Notes: generated by a model from the sequence alone, not told the origin. Positions 1 to 6,771 are shown, counted from the first letter of the stretch. The stretch is 21,232 bases of DNA from Candidatus Amesbacteria bacterium RBG_19FT_COMBO_48_16 (GCA_001775555.1 MEXE01000008.1:1-21232); one strand, 5' to 3'. Numbers and translations are program-made.

Positions 1-298
1 CGATAATAAACAGAAGGGCGAAGACGGAGAAAGTGATGATGATGCCGATAAAGGCATTGGTGAGGCGGCGTTGGGCTTTTTGCACCATTTCTTTGTCACC
101 ACCGGAGGTGATGTAATCATAACCGCCGCGAAGGAGCATGTAAAAGAAGTAAATACCGGCGATGCCAAAAGCGATGTTGATAAGGTTTTGAAGAAACATT
201 TGCAGAGTGGAGGTGGAATTTTGGACGTCGACATTGCCGACTTTGGAATTAAGGGCGGGGTTGGTGATCGGGCCTAAGTAGAGAGGAGTGAAGGACAT
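1..298 (-). CDS. T4SS pilin-like protein, 3' end cut by window edge
   Basis: This reading frame starts at ATG 298 and is still open at position 1, giving 99 codons of an incomplete protein. It begins MSFTPLYLGPITNP. A hydrophobic helix (around LINIAFGIAGIYFFYMLL) is followed by a polar hairpin with GGYDYITSGGDKEMVQKAQ and a second hydrophobic helix (LTNAFIGIIITFSVFALLF). This helix, GGDK...A...L.NA..G, helix layout is that of the VirB2/TrbC-like type IV secretion pilins common in Patescibacteria. It starts 7 nt after the stop of the upstream paralogue and is the sixth member of the tandem. Membrane location is inferred. The missing end lies to the left of the window, where the rest of a secretion cluster could be expected. 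Confidence 0.8.
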   Translation of the reverse strand, partial: MSFTPLYLGPITNPALNSKVGNVDVQNSTSTLQMFLQNLINIAFGIAGIYFFYMLLRGGYDYITSGGDKEMVQKAQRRLTNAFIGIIITFSVFALLFII

Positions 299-305
299 AA
301 GACGA

Positions 306-680
306 TTAGCCACCAATATCAATAATAAGTTGGCCGAGGTTGAGTATATCAAAGCCGAGGAAGAGGCCGACGATGCCGACCAGGGTATAAGAAAGAACGA
401 CGATTAGCAGGCCCAGGATGGCGTTGGAGAGCTGTTTTTGGGCATCCTGGATCGCTTGTTTGTCGTGACCGCCGGTGATCCATTTGAAGCTGGTGTTGAT
501 AATGCGGAAGAGGAAATAAATACCGGCGGCGATAGTCATCAGGGCGAGGATACTGGAGATGAGACCAACGAGACGCTCGGCGGCAGTGACAGAGGGGTCG
601 GCGAAGATGGCGATATTACCCAGTGGGCCGAGACCCTCAAAGTGGCCAATATCCAAAGCTAGTAGTTTGCCGGTCGTCAT
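306..680 (-). CDS. T4SS pilin-like two-helix membrane protein
   Basis: A 124-residue protein with an N-terminal segment without a clear signal peptide, then a helix around residues 36-62 (LVGLISSILALMTIAAGIYF), a polar loop with WITGGHDKQAIQDAQKQLSNA, and a second helix (ILGLLIVVLSYTLVGIVGLF). The loop motif GG.DK..I..A...L.NAI.GL matches the VirB2-like pilin family (T4SS pilin). Its start ATG overlaps the stop of the preceding gene as ATGA at 677-680, so the two are probably translationally coupled. Likely role, from the family: a subunit of a surface pilus or secretion/uptake channel in the cytoplasmic membrane. Being one of six paralogues, it may be a minor or specialised subunit. The exact role cannot be seen. 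Confidence 0.85.
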   Translation of the reverse strand: MTTGKLLALDIGHFEGLGPLGNIAIFADPSVTAAERLVGLISSILALMTIAAGIYFLFRIINTSFKWITGGHDKQAIQDAQKQLSNAILGLLIVVLSYTLVGIVGLFLGFDILNLGQLIIDIGG

Positions 681-1027
681 GGTCCAAAAATCAGAGGACG
701 AATAAGAATATCGGCGTTCACACTGCCGTAAATTAAGTAGCCGATAATAACAGCTAAGACAAATGAACCGGCGACAATGACGAGACCTAAAACGGACTGC
801 CAGATTTTTTCCCAGGCCTTGGTAATGTTTTTGGGGTCACTGCCGGCAGAGATGAAGCCCCAGCCGCCCATGAGAAGATTGAAAAAGGCGTAGACTCCAG
901 CTGCCACGATGATGAGTTTGATAAAGTTAGTAAGAAGAAGAATGAGACCTTCGCCGGTAGTACCGGTATACTTGCCGGGGGCGAGATTGGCAAAGGGACT
1001 GGTGATGTCGCCGAAAATTCCGAGCAT
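677..1027 (-). CDS. T4SS pilin-like two-helix membrane protein
   Basis: A 116-residue protein. The first part (MLGIFGDITSPFANLAPGKY) is followed by a helix (FIKLIIVAAGVYAFFNLLMG), the polar turn GGWGFISAGSDPKNITKAWEK and a second helix (VLGLVIVAGSFVLAVIIGYL). The G(S/G)DPK...A....I..S..GL..V pattern is the typical loop-helix signature of VirB2-like pilins in Patescibacteria. It starts 6 nt downstream of the stop of the preceding pilin gene and overlaps the next one by 4 nt. No signal peptide is apparent, so membrane insertion is presumably via the first helix. It is more divergent from its neighbours than they are from each other (S instead of N after the loop). Confidence 0.85.
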   Translation of the reverse strand: MLGIFGDITSPFANLAPGKYTGTTGEGLILLLTNFIKLIIVAAGVYAFFNLLMGGWGFISAGSDPKNITKAWEKIWQSVLGLVIVAGSFVLAVIIGYLIYGSVNADILIRPLIFGP

Positions 1028-1033
1028 GTTGTT

Positions 1034-1372
1034 TTAGCTGACGTTGGGATTGATAAAGTTAACGCCGGTGACGTAGCTTAATATCTGCAGTATAAAATAA
1101 GAAACGACGACTAACAAGAAGCCGACGAGAGTAGCGGAAAAAAGAGACTTGTCTTTGGCAATTTCCTGGGGGCTTTTGTGACGTCCGGCGCCGATGATCA
1201 TATTGAAGCCGTAATAAATGGTGAACAGGAAGAAAATGACACCGGCGACAACCAGAACATTGGGGAGGAGATTGGAAACAAAAGAGCCAAGGCTGGTACC
1301 GATAGTTTGGGCGTTGGGGGAGGAGTTGAAGAAAGTGTCGGGGATAGAAAAGGCAAGAAGGGGATTTTTCAT
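1034..1372 (-). CDS. T4SS pilin-like two-helix membrane protein
   Basis: The frame is open back to 1444, but ATG 1372 is preferred. It lies 7 nt after the TGA of the upstream gene (1380-1382), gives a 112-residue product in line with the siblings, and its start MKNPLLAFSIPDTF aligns with MSNLLAQIDIPGIS of the neighbouring paralogue. ATG 1405 is the alternative, giving a 26-nt overlap. Helix one is around NVLVVAGVIFFLFTIYYGF; the loop reads GAGRHKSPQEIAKDKSLFSA rather than the usual GGDK/GSDPK; helix two is LVGFLLVVVSYFILQILSYV. It has the general VirB2-like pilin layout with a diverged loop. No Shine-Dalgarno sequence is visible for either start. Confidence 0.8.
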   Translation of the reverse strand: MKNPLLAFSIPDTFFNSSPNAQTIGTSLGSFVSNLLPNVLVVAGVIFFLFTIYYGFNMIIGAGRHKSPQEIAKDKSLFSATLVGFLLVVVSYFILQILSYVTGVNFINPNVS

Positions 1373-1379
1373 AGCGGTT

Positions 1380-1682
1380 TCAAAGGAAGTTAATACCGAA
1401 GACATAACTGATAATTTGGGCGAAGAAGTAAGCGGAGAGAACAATCAGCAAGCCGATAAAGCCATTGAGCATCTGTTTTTGGGCAGCCTGGATTTTGGCG
1501 GCATCGCCAAGGCTGGTCAGATAGGTGAAGGCGGCGAGAATGAAGCGGAGGAGAAAGTAGAACCCGGACAGGCCGATGGCAAAAAGAAGGAAGCGGGAGG
1601 TAACTGTACCGACGAGGGTGTTAGCATCAGTGAACTGAGTGGAAATACCGGGAATGTCGATCTGGGCAAGTAAGTTAGACAT
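1380..1682 (-). CDS. T4SS pilin-like two-helix membrane protein
   Basis: The frame is open to 1751, but the residues upstream of ATG 1682 are encoded by DNA that belongs to the preceding pilin gene. ATG 1682 overlaps that gene's stop by only 8 nt and yields a 100-residue protein of the expected size. It starts MSNLLAQIDIPGISTQF. Helix one is FLLFAIGLSGFYFLLRFIL, the loop is TSLGDAAKIQAAQKQMLNG and helix two is FIGLLIVLSAYFFAQIISYV. The (G/S)LGD..KI..A...MLNGFIGL motif identifies a VirB2-like pilin. The protein ends with FGINFL, close to the end of its downstream neighbour (TGVNFINPNVS), so these two are probably recent duplicates. Confidence 0.85.
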   Translation of the reverse strand: MSNLLAQIDIPGISTQFTDANTLVGTVTSRFLLFAIGLSGFYFLLRFILAAFTYLTSLGDAAKIQAAQKQMLNGFIGLLIVLSAYFFAQIISYVFGINFL

Positions 1683-2103
1683 TGAAGCCAAGACCGGATA
1701 GGTCGAGAATTGTGACACCGACAAAGTTGAGGGCGACGACGGCCAGAACAATTAGAGCCAGGGCACCCAGGGCGGTGGCGATTAGTTCCTGGCCGCCTTT
1801 GACCCGTTTGGGGTCACCGGCGGCTGTGGCTATCTGAAAACCGCCGTAAACGATGATGAGAAAAGCGATCCCAGCGCCGATACCAGCTGCCCATTTGAGA
1901 AGGCTGCTGACCAGGGTTTTGGTGTCAATGCTAAGGCAGCCAAGTGCGGTTTGGATACCGGATAGGGGATCACCCGTAGTACAAAAAGCATCGTCGGGGG
2001 GAAAGGCGAGAGTAATTGAAGGGATAGAGATTGACCCGAGAGTTAGCGCTAGAAGTGTGATGAGCAGAATGTTTTTGAACCGCATTGGTTTTAAGTTTAG
2101 CAT
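1675..2103 (-). CDS. T4SS pilin-like protein with signal peptide (first of six)
   Basis: This 142-residue protein is the only one of the six paralogues with a plain N-terminal signal peptide: basic start (MRFKN), hydrophobic core (ILLITLLALTLGSISIPSI) and a likely cleavage after TLA. A short extracytoplasmic part with two cysteines (FCTTG, LGCLS) follows, then helix one (WAAGIGAGIAFLIIVYGGF), the loop ATAAGDPKRVKGGQE and helix two (ALGALALIVLAVVALNFVGV). GDP+R...G.E....A..GL is the classic VirB2/TrbC-like loop, so this is the best candidate for the major pilin. ATG 2103 overlaps the upstream nucleotidyltransferase by 7 nt; ATG 2085 (MRFKNILL) is equally plausible and gives a cleaner signal peptide. 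Confidence 0.88.
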   Translation of the reverse strand: MLNLKPMRFKNILLITLLALTLGSISIPSITLAFPPDDAFCTTGDPLSGIQTALGCLSIDTKTLVSSLLKWAAGIGAGIAFLIIVYGGFQIATAAGDPKRVKGGQELIATALGALALIVLAVVALNFVGVTILDLSGLGFNV

Positions 2104-2693
2104 AAGTGGGAGAGGCAGATTTTTTTGAGGCGGGAGAATTGATGGGGGTTGAGATTGAGTTCGGGGAGGGAGGTCTGGGAGCGGATGATTTGAGCCAGGT
2201 GTTGTTTTTGGTCGGGGGAGGCGAGTTTTGAATAATCGGGCCAGTTAAATTGGGGGAGACAAAGAAGGCTCGTGATATCTAATAAATCTTTGCGACCCTT
2301 GGGGGTGCCGGAGCGATGGGTGTGGGCGGTTTGTTTTAAAAGGAGAAGGATTTCGGGAGTGGGGACACGGAAGCCTTCGAGAAGAGTGGTGTGGGAGGTA
2401 ATAGTGGGGATAGGGAGACCGAGTTGGGAATAGTGGGGGACGTAAATGTCGATTTGGACTTCGGCTTGGACGATCTCGTATTTTTTGAGGCGGTCGTTTT
2501 TGGAGAGAGGGAAATTAACCTTTAGTTTTTCGAGTTGGTCAAATTCTACAATGATGTCGATGTCTTTGGACTTGAGCTGGTTAGTGTAAAGCCAGACGGC
2601 CCAACCACCGATGAGGATAAAAAGATAGTTTTGGGCCAAGTTCTGGAGTTGTTTCCAGCTGGTTTGGGTGACGTGGTTACGATAGTAGTTCAT
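2097..2693 (-). CDS. Nucleotidyltransferase, AbiEii-like (MNT fold)
   Basis: ATG 2693 gives 198 residues. The longer open frame upstream is low-complexity sequence lying inside the winged-helix gene. The N-terminal core carries the nucleotidyltransferase signature: IGGWAVWLY (residues 28-36), then KDIDIIVEFD with the paired catalytic aspartates D44 and D46, and a third acidic strand VQIDIYV (D82). The C-terminal half has a helical region with K..AH.HR...KGRKDLLDI, like the K...R..KD..D element of AbiEii/DUF1814 toxins. It is shorter than classic AbiEii (about 300 residues). It overlaps the upstream wHTH gene by 17 nt, an arrangement typical of toxin-antitoxin pairs. The function as a toxin or tRNA-modifying enzyme is inferred. 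Kanamycin-type or CCA-adding enzymes are less likely. Confidence 0.75.
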   Translation of the reverse strand: MNYYRNHVTQTSWKQLQNLAQNYLFILIGGWAVWLYTNQLKSKDIDIIVEFDQLEKLKVNFPLSKNDRLKKYEIVQAEVQIDIYVPHYSQLGLPIPTITSHTTLLEGFRVPTPEILLLLKQTAHTHRSGTPKGRKDLLDITSLLCLPQFNWPDYSKLASPDQKQHLAQIIRSQTSLPELNLNPHQFSRLKKICLSHLC

Positions 2694-3267
2694 CGATTTT
2701 GACTTTGATAAAATGAACAAAATCCTTGGCGTACCAGTCGGGAAGATTCCAAAGATCAACGAACAGATGGCCGAGAGTAATCTGGGGACCGTAGCCGGCA
2801 AGGAGAGGGTCGGAGGAGAGAACAAAGAGGTTGGGGGGGGCGGGGGTAGTGAGAGTTTGAAAGCGGGCAATAACTATTTCCGGTTGGGGGTGGTAGCAGT
2901 AAACTTTGTCGTAGTCAGCCGGAGGCTCGGTGAAAATTTCCCTGACGGCAGAGTAGGCGGTGGTAACGGAGCCATCTGGGAGTTGGCCTTCAATTTCCTG
3001 GGGGGGGAGGGGGAGGTGGAGATGGAGTTGGGGAACAAGTTGGTGGTGGTTGGCCCAGTGAAAAAGGATTTTTTCGAGGTCAGCGATTTCAAAACCGCGT
3101 TTGGAAATCCTGACGGCCCCGGTGGCGCGCAGGGGGCGAAGAGCGAGGTTGACGGTGGACGAAGAAAGCCCGAGGAGATGGGCCAGGTCTTGCTGGCGAA
3201 AGCTATTTTGGTGGTGGGTGAGGCGTTCGTTCAGAAGATGACGCCAAACGAATTCGATTTTTTTCAT
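2677..3267 (-). CDS. Winged-helix protein, possible AbiEi-like antitoxin/regulator
   Basis: A 196-residue protein. Residues 1-75 form a winged-helix DNA-binding unit: FRQQDLAHLLGLSSSTVNLALRPLRATGAVRISKRGFEIADLEK, split here as helix two/three around LAHLLGLSSSTVNLAL and a wing around ISKRGFEI. The rest contains a mixed alpha/beta part ending LFVDLWNLPDWYAKDFVHFI, resembling the C-terminal domain of AbiEi-type antitoxins, where a strand-helix unit follows a DLW/DL element. It is the first gene of the operon, overlaps the nucleotidyltransferase gene, and its promoter carries an inverted repeat over the -10, so autoregulation is plausible. A simple MarR-like regulator is the alternative. The many prolines and histidines (HLHLPLPPQEI) reflect the C-rich minus strand. 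Confidence 0.65.
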   Translation of the reverse strand: MKKIEFVWRHLLNERLTHHQNSFRQQDLAHLLGLSSSTVNLALRPLRATGAVRISKRGFEIADLEKILFHWANHHQLVPQLHLHLPLPPQEIEGQLPDGSVTTAYSAVREIFTEPPADYDKVYCYHPQPEIVIARFQTLTTPAPPNLFVLSSDPLLAGYGPQITLGHLFVDLWNLPDWYAKDFVHFIKVKIDELLS

Positions 3268-3283
3268 GGAAAATTGGTCTATT

Positions 3284-3299
3284 TTCGATGATAGTCGAA
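3284..3299. promoter_or_regulatory. Inverted repeat over the -10 of the wHTH operon promoter
   Basis: TTCGA-tgatag-TCGAA (arms 3284-3288 and 3295-3299) covers the -10 box of the minus promoter. A related CGAATTCG palindrome lies inside the 5' end of the wHTH gene near 3249-3256. This is a candidate operator for autoregulation by the winged-helix protein. The arms are short, so chance cannot be excluded. Confidence 0.35.
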
Positions 3300-3316
3300 T
3301 TCAAAGGGAATGTCAA
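3288..3316 (-). promoter_or_regulatory. Sigma70-type promoter of the wHTH-NTase-pilin operon
   Basis: On the minus strand TTGACA (3316-3311) is followed after exactly 17 nt by TATCAT (3293-3288). The -35 is a perfect match. Transcription would begin near 3281, leaving a leader of about 14 nt before ATG 3267. It is back-to-back with, and overlaps, the promoter of the SpoIID gene on the other strand. Confidence 0.75.
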
Positions 3317-3324
3317 TGGGAAGG

Positions 3325-3330
3325 TATAAT
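3325..3330 (+). promoter_or_regulatory. -10 box of the SpoIID gene (leaderless)
   Basis: TATAAT followed by the six bases AGAATT and then GTG 3337. Transcription starting about 7 nt after the box would put the start codon at the 5' end of the mRNA. A weak -35-like TTCAAA lies at 3300-3305. Confidence 0.7.
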
Positions 3331-3336
3331 AGAATT

Positions 3337-5109
3337 GTGCTTAAGAAGGCGTTGATATTTGCAGCTGTCGGGATGGTGCTGTGGGGGGTGGCGGGGCGAG
3401 TGCGGGCGGAGGAGTGCGATAACCCGGGGAGTTTGACGGATACGGTAAAGATCCAGCAGTGTATAGGGAAGTATAACGGGATACTGGAGGCGATTACAAA
3501 AGCCAATGCGACGAACCAGCAACAGCTGGCAAATTTCAAATCTCAAATCTCAAATCTAAAATCCCAAATAAGTTCCCTGGACGGCCAACTGGATAAATTG
3601 AGTGATGAGGTGTTTGAAAGGGAAGTAAGGGTGGGAGTAAAACGGGAGCTGCTGTCTGCGAAAGTGAGAATGGATTACGTGAGGAAAAGCGACCAGGGGG
3701 TGCTTCTGATGCTTTTTTCCAGCGAAAGCGCAGGGGAGTTTTTCCGGGATCTGGCTTACCGGGAAAAACTAGCCCGGATGGACCAGGAAGAAATCACGGA
3801 GGTGGGGAGAGAGATTAAGGATCTCAGTGCTCAGTCTTCAGCCCTCAGTGCTCAAAAGAATAATTTAGCGGGTTTGAAAGTGAGGGTGGATAAGCAGGCG
3901 GAATTTCTGGCACAGGAGGTAGAGAAAGCGAGCCGTTATGAGGCGGATCTGGGAGGCAAGATATCTGCCTTGACAGCCAGGCAACAAGCGCTAATTTCAG
4001 AAAAAACCGGGACGTATGCGACCTCTGTCGGGGACGTGCCACTGGCGGATGACCCGGCGGCGCGGCCGGATTATAATCCGGGATTTTCGCCGGCTTTTGC
4101 CGTATTTTCTTTCGGGGCACCCCATTTCAAGGGGATGAGCCAGTACGGGGCGTTCGGGCGGGCGAAATCCGGGCAAAACTACCGGCAAATACTGGAGGCT
4201 TATTACGGAAACGTAGAAATAAGGAAGGTGAATGTACCGCCGGTAATAAAAACTTCGGCGGGAACGCTGGCGTTTGAAGGCAGGTATTTGCGGGGGATTG
4301 CGGAGATGCCGACGGTTTGGGCAGACCAGGGGGGTTACGAAGCGTTGAAAGCGCAGGCGGTAGCGGCGCGGAGTTATGCTTTGGCATATACCAGCTGGAG
4401 AATAAATAACCAAAACGCGTCGGGAAGCATTTGCGTAACTGAGGCATGCCAAGTGTACAGAAACAGCAAGGCGGACAGCCCGGGACGGTGGGGGGATGCA
4501 GTGCGGGACACGGAAGGGGAGATTGTAGTCGGGAAAGCGTCGGGAGAAGTAGTGAACACCTGGTATGCCAGTACTTCAGGGGGGCATCAAAAAAGCTACA
4601 GCAGTCTGGGCCACAGTACGCCGGGATTTTGGGACACCACGTCCGATTGGACCAGATGGGCAGAGGGGGCATGGGAAGCCAAAGGCGGAAGCCCCTGGTT
4701 TTATAAGGGATGGTATAAATCGCGGGGGGGTAAGACTTGCGGGCGGAATCACCCCTGGCTGAAGGTGGAGGAATTTGCGGATGTGGTAAATGCGGCGATT
4801 GTGGTAGCCAACGGCGGAGATACCAGCGGCATATTTCCGGAGGACGTGAGAAGCTGCTGGGGAGGGAGTGATAACCCATGGTCCAGACAAAAGCTGGCAG
4901 AGGAAGCAAACAAATACGGCGGGGCGGTGAGCAGTGTCACCGGAGTCCGGGTGGAACACAGCAGTTCGGGGGTGACGGATAAAGTAATCCTGACAACCAA
5001 CCGGGGGACGGTGACTATATCAGGGGCGAATTTTGAGCGGGCGTTTAACCTGAGGGCGCCGGGAGCTTTGTCGCTGAAATCGGGTTTGTTTAATATTGAG
5101 AAGAAGTAA
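3337..5109 (+). CDS. Secreted coiled-coil SpoIID/LytB-domain protein
   Basis: The ORF can be extended to ATG 3310, but that start lies upstream of the -10 box. GTG 3337 fits the leaderless spacing and gives a clean signal peptide: MLKKALIFAAVGMVLWGV, cleavage likely after RVRA (residue 24). Residues 35-225 are a long coiled coil with a PcsB/CwlO-like look (QLDKLSDEVFEREVRVGVKR, then LLMLFSSESAGEFFRD). Residues 255-425 are the SpoIID domain: HFKGMSQYGAFGRAKSG, ILEAYYGNV, YLRGIAEMPTVW with the presumed catalytic Glu323, EALKAQAVAARSYALAY, CQVYRNS and VVNTWYASTSGGHQKSY. In known SpoIID this fold cleaves denuded peptidoglycan glycan strands (lytic transglycosylase). About 590 residues in total. 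Likely role: wall remodelling outside the membrane. Two 7-nt repeat arrays lie in the coil. Confidence 0.9.
   Translation: MLKKALIFAAVGMVLWGVAGRVRAEECDNPGSLTDTVKIQQCIGKYNGILEAITKANATNQQQLANFKSQISNLKSQISSLDGQLDKLSDEVFEREVRVGVKRELLSAKVRMDYVRKSDQGVLLMLFSSESAGEFFRDLAYREKLARMDQEEITEVGREIKDLSAQSSALSAQKNNLAGLKVRVDKQAEFLAQEVEKASRYEADLGGKISALTARQQALISEKTGTYATSVGDVPLADDPAARPDYNPGFSPAFAVFSFGAPHFKGMSQYGAFGRAKSGQNYRQILEAYYGNVEIRKVNVPPVIKTSAGTLAFEGRYLRGIAEMPTVWADQGGYEALKAQAVAARSYALAYTSWRINNQNASGSICVTEACQVYRNSKADSPGRWGDAVRDTEGEIVVGKASGEVVNTWYASTSGGHQKSYSSLGHSTPGFWDTTSDWTRWAEGAWEAKGGSPWFYKGWYKSRGGKTCGRNHPWLKVEEFADVVNAAIVVANGGDTSGIFPEDVRSCWGGSDNPWSRQKLAEEANKYGGAVSSVTGVRVEHSSSGVTDKVILTTNRGTVTISGANFERAFNLRAPGALSLKSGLFNIEKK
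3530..3571 (+). repeat. Heptanucleotide array, unit CAAATCT (6 units)
   Basis: Six 7-nt units: CAAATTT, CAAATCT three times, AAAATCC, CAAATAA. It lies in frame in the coiled coil of the SpoIID protein and encodes FKSQISNLKSQISS; three DNA units make one 7-residue heptad. Confidence 0.85.
3823..3857 (+). repeat. Heptanucleotide array, unit CTCAGTG (5 units)
   Basis: Five 7-nt units: CTCAGTG, CTCAGTC, TTCAGCC, CTCAGTG, CTCAAAA, in frame in the SpoIID protein coil, encoding LSAQSSALSAQ. The unit differs from the array 250 nt upstream, but the period is the same. Confidence 0.8.
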
Positions 5110-5128
5110 TTTGCTATAGGATGGTAAA

Positions 5129-5686
5129 ATGGCGGTGATGGGTATAGAGGACTTACGGGAACTAAAGAGAAAATATGAGGAGGCAAGGCGGGCGGCAGAG
5201 CAAAGGAGGGTGGGTGAGGCGCAAAGAGCACGGGATGAAGCAGATAAAAGAGCGGCAAGATTAAGAGAGGCGAAAGAACACATTCCGGCAGCGAAAGCGG
5301 GAATTTTGGAAGTAGTGAAGGAGGTTAATCGAGAGGTGTTTGGGGGGAGGGGAAAGGTGACGGGGTGGTTAAGGGAGAAGAGGAGATGGGAGAAGCGTTA
5401 TGAAGGTAGTTACTTTGATTCTGGTGGCACCGATCACCTTGCGATTGATGGGGAATATTTGGGATTGACAACAAATGATGGTTTTTCGTATGTGTGCAGG
5501 GTGGTGTATGGTTATCGCTGTGAGGAGGTACATTTCTCAGGGTTTCCCAATAACAATATGATGGAGGTGTGGACTGGAATAAAAAAGGTTAGTTTGTTAG
5601 CTCAGCCGGGGGAAATTGTTGACCAAGCAAGAGAGGATCTTATAATGGCTATTGAGAACGCAATTGAACGCAAGAGACAAGAGTGA
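5129..5686 (+). CDS. Unknown protein with charged N-terminal helix
   Basis: A 185-residue protein that I do not recognise. Residues 8-60 are a highly charged, Arg/Glu/Ala-rich helix (LKRKYEEARRAAEQRR), likely a single long or coiled-coil helix. Residues 90-185 look like a small folded domain with aromatic residues and a cysteine pair (FSYVCRVVYGYRCEEVHF), ending in a helix MAIENAIERKRQE. No signal peptide or membrane segment. ATG 5138 (MGIEDLRE) is an alternative start lying 7 nt after a TAAAAT box at 5125-5130; ATG 5129 lies inside that box. It follows the SpoIID gene by 19 nt and is followed by the IS30 element. The G-over-C skew is strong in the first half and weaker in the second. Confidence 0.6.
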   Translation: MAVMGIEDLRELKRKYEEARRAAEQRRVGEAQRARDEADKRAARLREAKEHIPAAKAGILEVVKEVNREVFGGRGKVTGWLREKRRWEKRYEGSYFDSGGTDHLAIDGEYLGLTTNDGFSYVCRVVYGYRCEEVHFSGFPNNNMMEVWTGIKKVSLLAQPGEIVDQAREDLIMAIENAIERKRQE

Positions 5687-5721
5687 TGGGAAATAGTGGA
5701 GTAAGCTTGGAGAGGTGAATT

Positions 5722-6723
5722 CTAAATCGAATCCGAACGATTAGATGATAACACTGATTTGAGTTCATGGTAAAAAGCTTCTTTGGGAGTAGCATACCCC
5801 AGACATTTTCTGGGTTTGTTGTTGATCTCCTCGATGATCAAATCCAGTTCCCATTGGGCCACGGTTGCCAGATCAGTTTTCTTAGGGATGTATCTTCTTA
5901 AGATTCCATTCTGATTTTCAATAGAGGCTTTTTGGTTGGAGCAGTATGGATCACAAAAGAAAGTTTGAGTGTCTAAGTCTCTGGGCAGTTGTTCATGGTT
6001 GTAGTTCTCCCTACCATTGTCAAAAGTGACACTGAGTCTGGCTGGTTTAGGATACTTCGCTAACATTCCCCTCTGGGCCCTGATGCCATACTCAGAGTCA
6101 ATATTAGGTATTAGTTTGGCCTGATAGTATCTAGTTTTTCTTTCTTCAATTGCCTGGATTCCTCCCGAGTGACCACGGCCCTCTACTACATCTGCTTCCC
6201 AGTGGCCAAAGACTAACCTTTGGTTAACCACCTCTGGTCTGAGGCTGATATTGACTTTGTTGGGAATACCTCGACCATAGGCTTTGCGGCTGTATTGAGG
6301 ATATCTTTTCTTGTGAGCCCTGGGCAAATACTCTCGCAGGTTTTCCTTCCGGCCCTTGGGACTATACACATAACGATAGATGGTTTCGTAGCTGATAACA
6401 GATTGACCATGGTGTTTTTTCTTCAGTCGCCCGGCAATTTGTTCTGGGCTCCAGCCAGATCTCAGTTTGTCGATGACATGACTCCAAACACCAGGATCAG
6501 TAGCTGCATTGGTCTTGCGGCTGGCGGTATTCCTCTCCCGACTCAAATGATCAGCCAGGATGGGTTGATATGTTCCACCACGGCTGTTGACACATACTTC
6601 GTGCCAGATACTGGATTTGCTCCTACCCAGCTTTCTGGCAATTTCACTGAGGCTGACTCCGCTAGCCAGATACAACCCGATTTGATCTCTTTCAGCTGCT
6701 GTAATGTGGCCTTTACCTGTCAT
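5722..6723 (-). CDS. IS30-family transposase
   Basis: A 333-residue DDE transposase, full length for the family. The N-terminus holds the helix-turn-helix typical of IS30 (ITAAERDQIGLYLASGVSLS, then EIARKLGRSKSSIWHEV). The catalytic core shows the first Asp in FGHWEADVVEG, the second Asp in VTFDNGREN and the Glu in CSNQKASIENQNGILRRYIP, followed by PRKCLGYATPKEAF, a standard IS30 C-terminal motif. It catalyses cut-and-paste or circle-mediated transposition of its own element. No frameshift is visible, so it may be active. Its stop codon sits at the very edge of the left terminal repeat. Base composition is balanced between G and C on the + strand, unlike the neighbouring genes, fitting recent acquisition. 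Confidence 0.95.
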   Translation of the reverse strand: MTGKGHITAAERDQIGLYLASGVSLSEIARKLGRSKSSIWHEVCVNSRGGTYQPILADHLSRERNTASRKTNAATDPGVWSHVIDKLRSGWSPEQIAGRLKKKHHGQSVISYETIYRYVYSPKGRKENLREYLPRAHKKRYPQYSRKAYGRGIPNKVNISLRPEVVNQRLVFGHWEADVVEGRGHSGGIQAIEERKTRYYQAKLIPNIDSEYGIRAQRGMLAKYPKPARLSVTFDNGRENYNHEQLPRDLDTQTFFCDPYCSNQKASIENQNGILRRYIPKKTDLATVAQWELDLIIEEINNKPRKCLGYATPKEAFYHELKSVLSSNRSDSI

Positions 6724-6753
6724 ATCCGAACATTTTAGCGTTCGGATTCGTTT
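5725..6753. mobile_element. IS30-family insertion sequence
   Basis: The transposase gene is bounded by terminal inverted repeats. The left end contains CGAATCCGAACG at 5728-5739 and the right end has its perfect reverse complement CGTTCGGATTCG at 6739-6750; with flanking bases, 14 of 15 positions match. The outer borders (5725 and 6753) are estimates. Both flanks carry GTGAA (5715-5719 and 6754-6758), which could be part of an imperfect target duplication, but the left copy is not directly adjacent to the repeat. The element sits between two genes and breaks no obvious reading frame. Confidence 0.85.
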
Positions 6754-6771
6754 GTGAACTCACAAGACTGA

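Noticed and set aside
2713..3291. 192-codon frame on the + strand opposite the wHTH gene
   Set aside because: It is antisense to a recognisable winged-helix protein; the Gly/Glu/Val-rich translation (EVGGGGGSES, LGGEGEVEMEL) is what a G-rich strand gives without stops.
4127..4909. 260-codon frame on the minus strand opposite the SpoIID domain
   Set aside because: Pro/Ser/Arg-rich translation from the C-rich strand, fully antisense to conserved SpoIID motifs.
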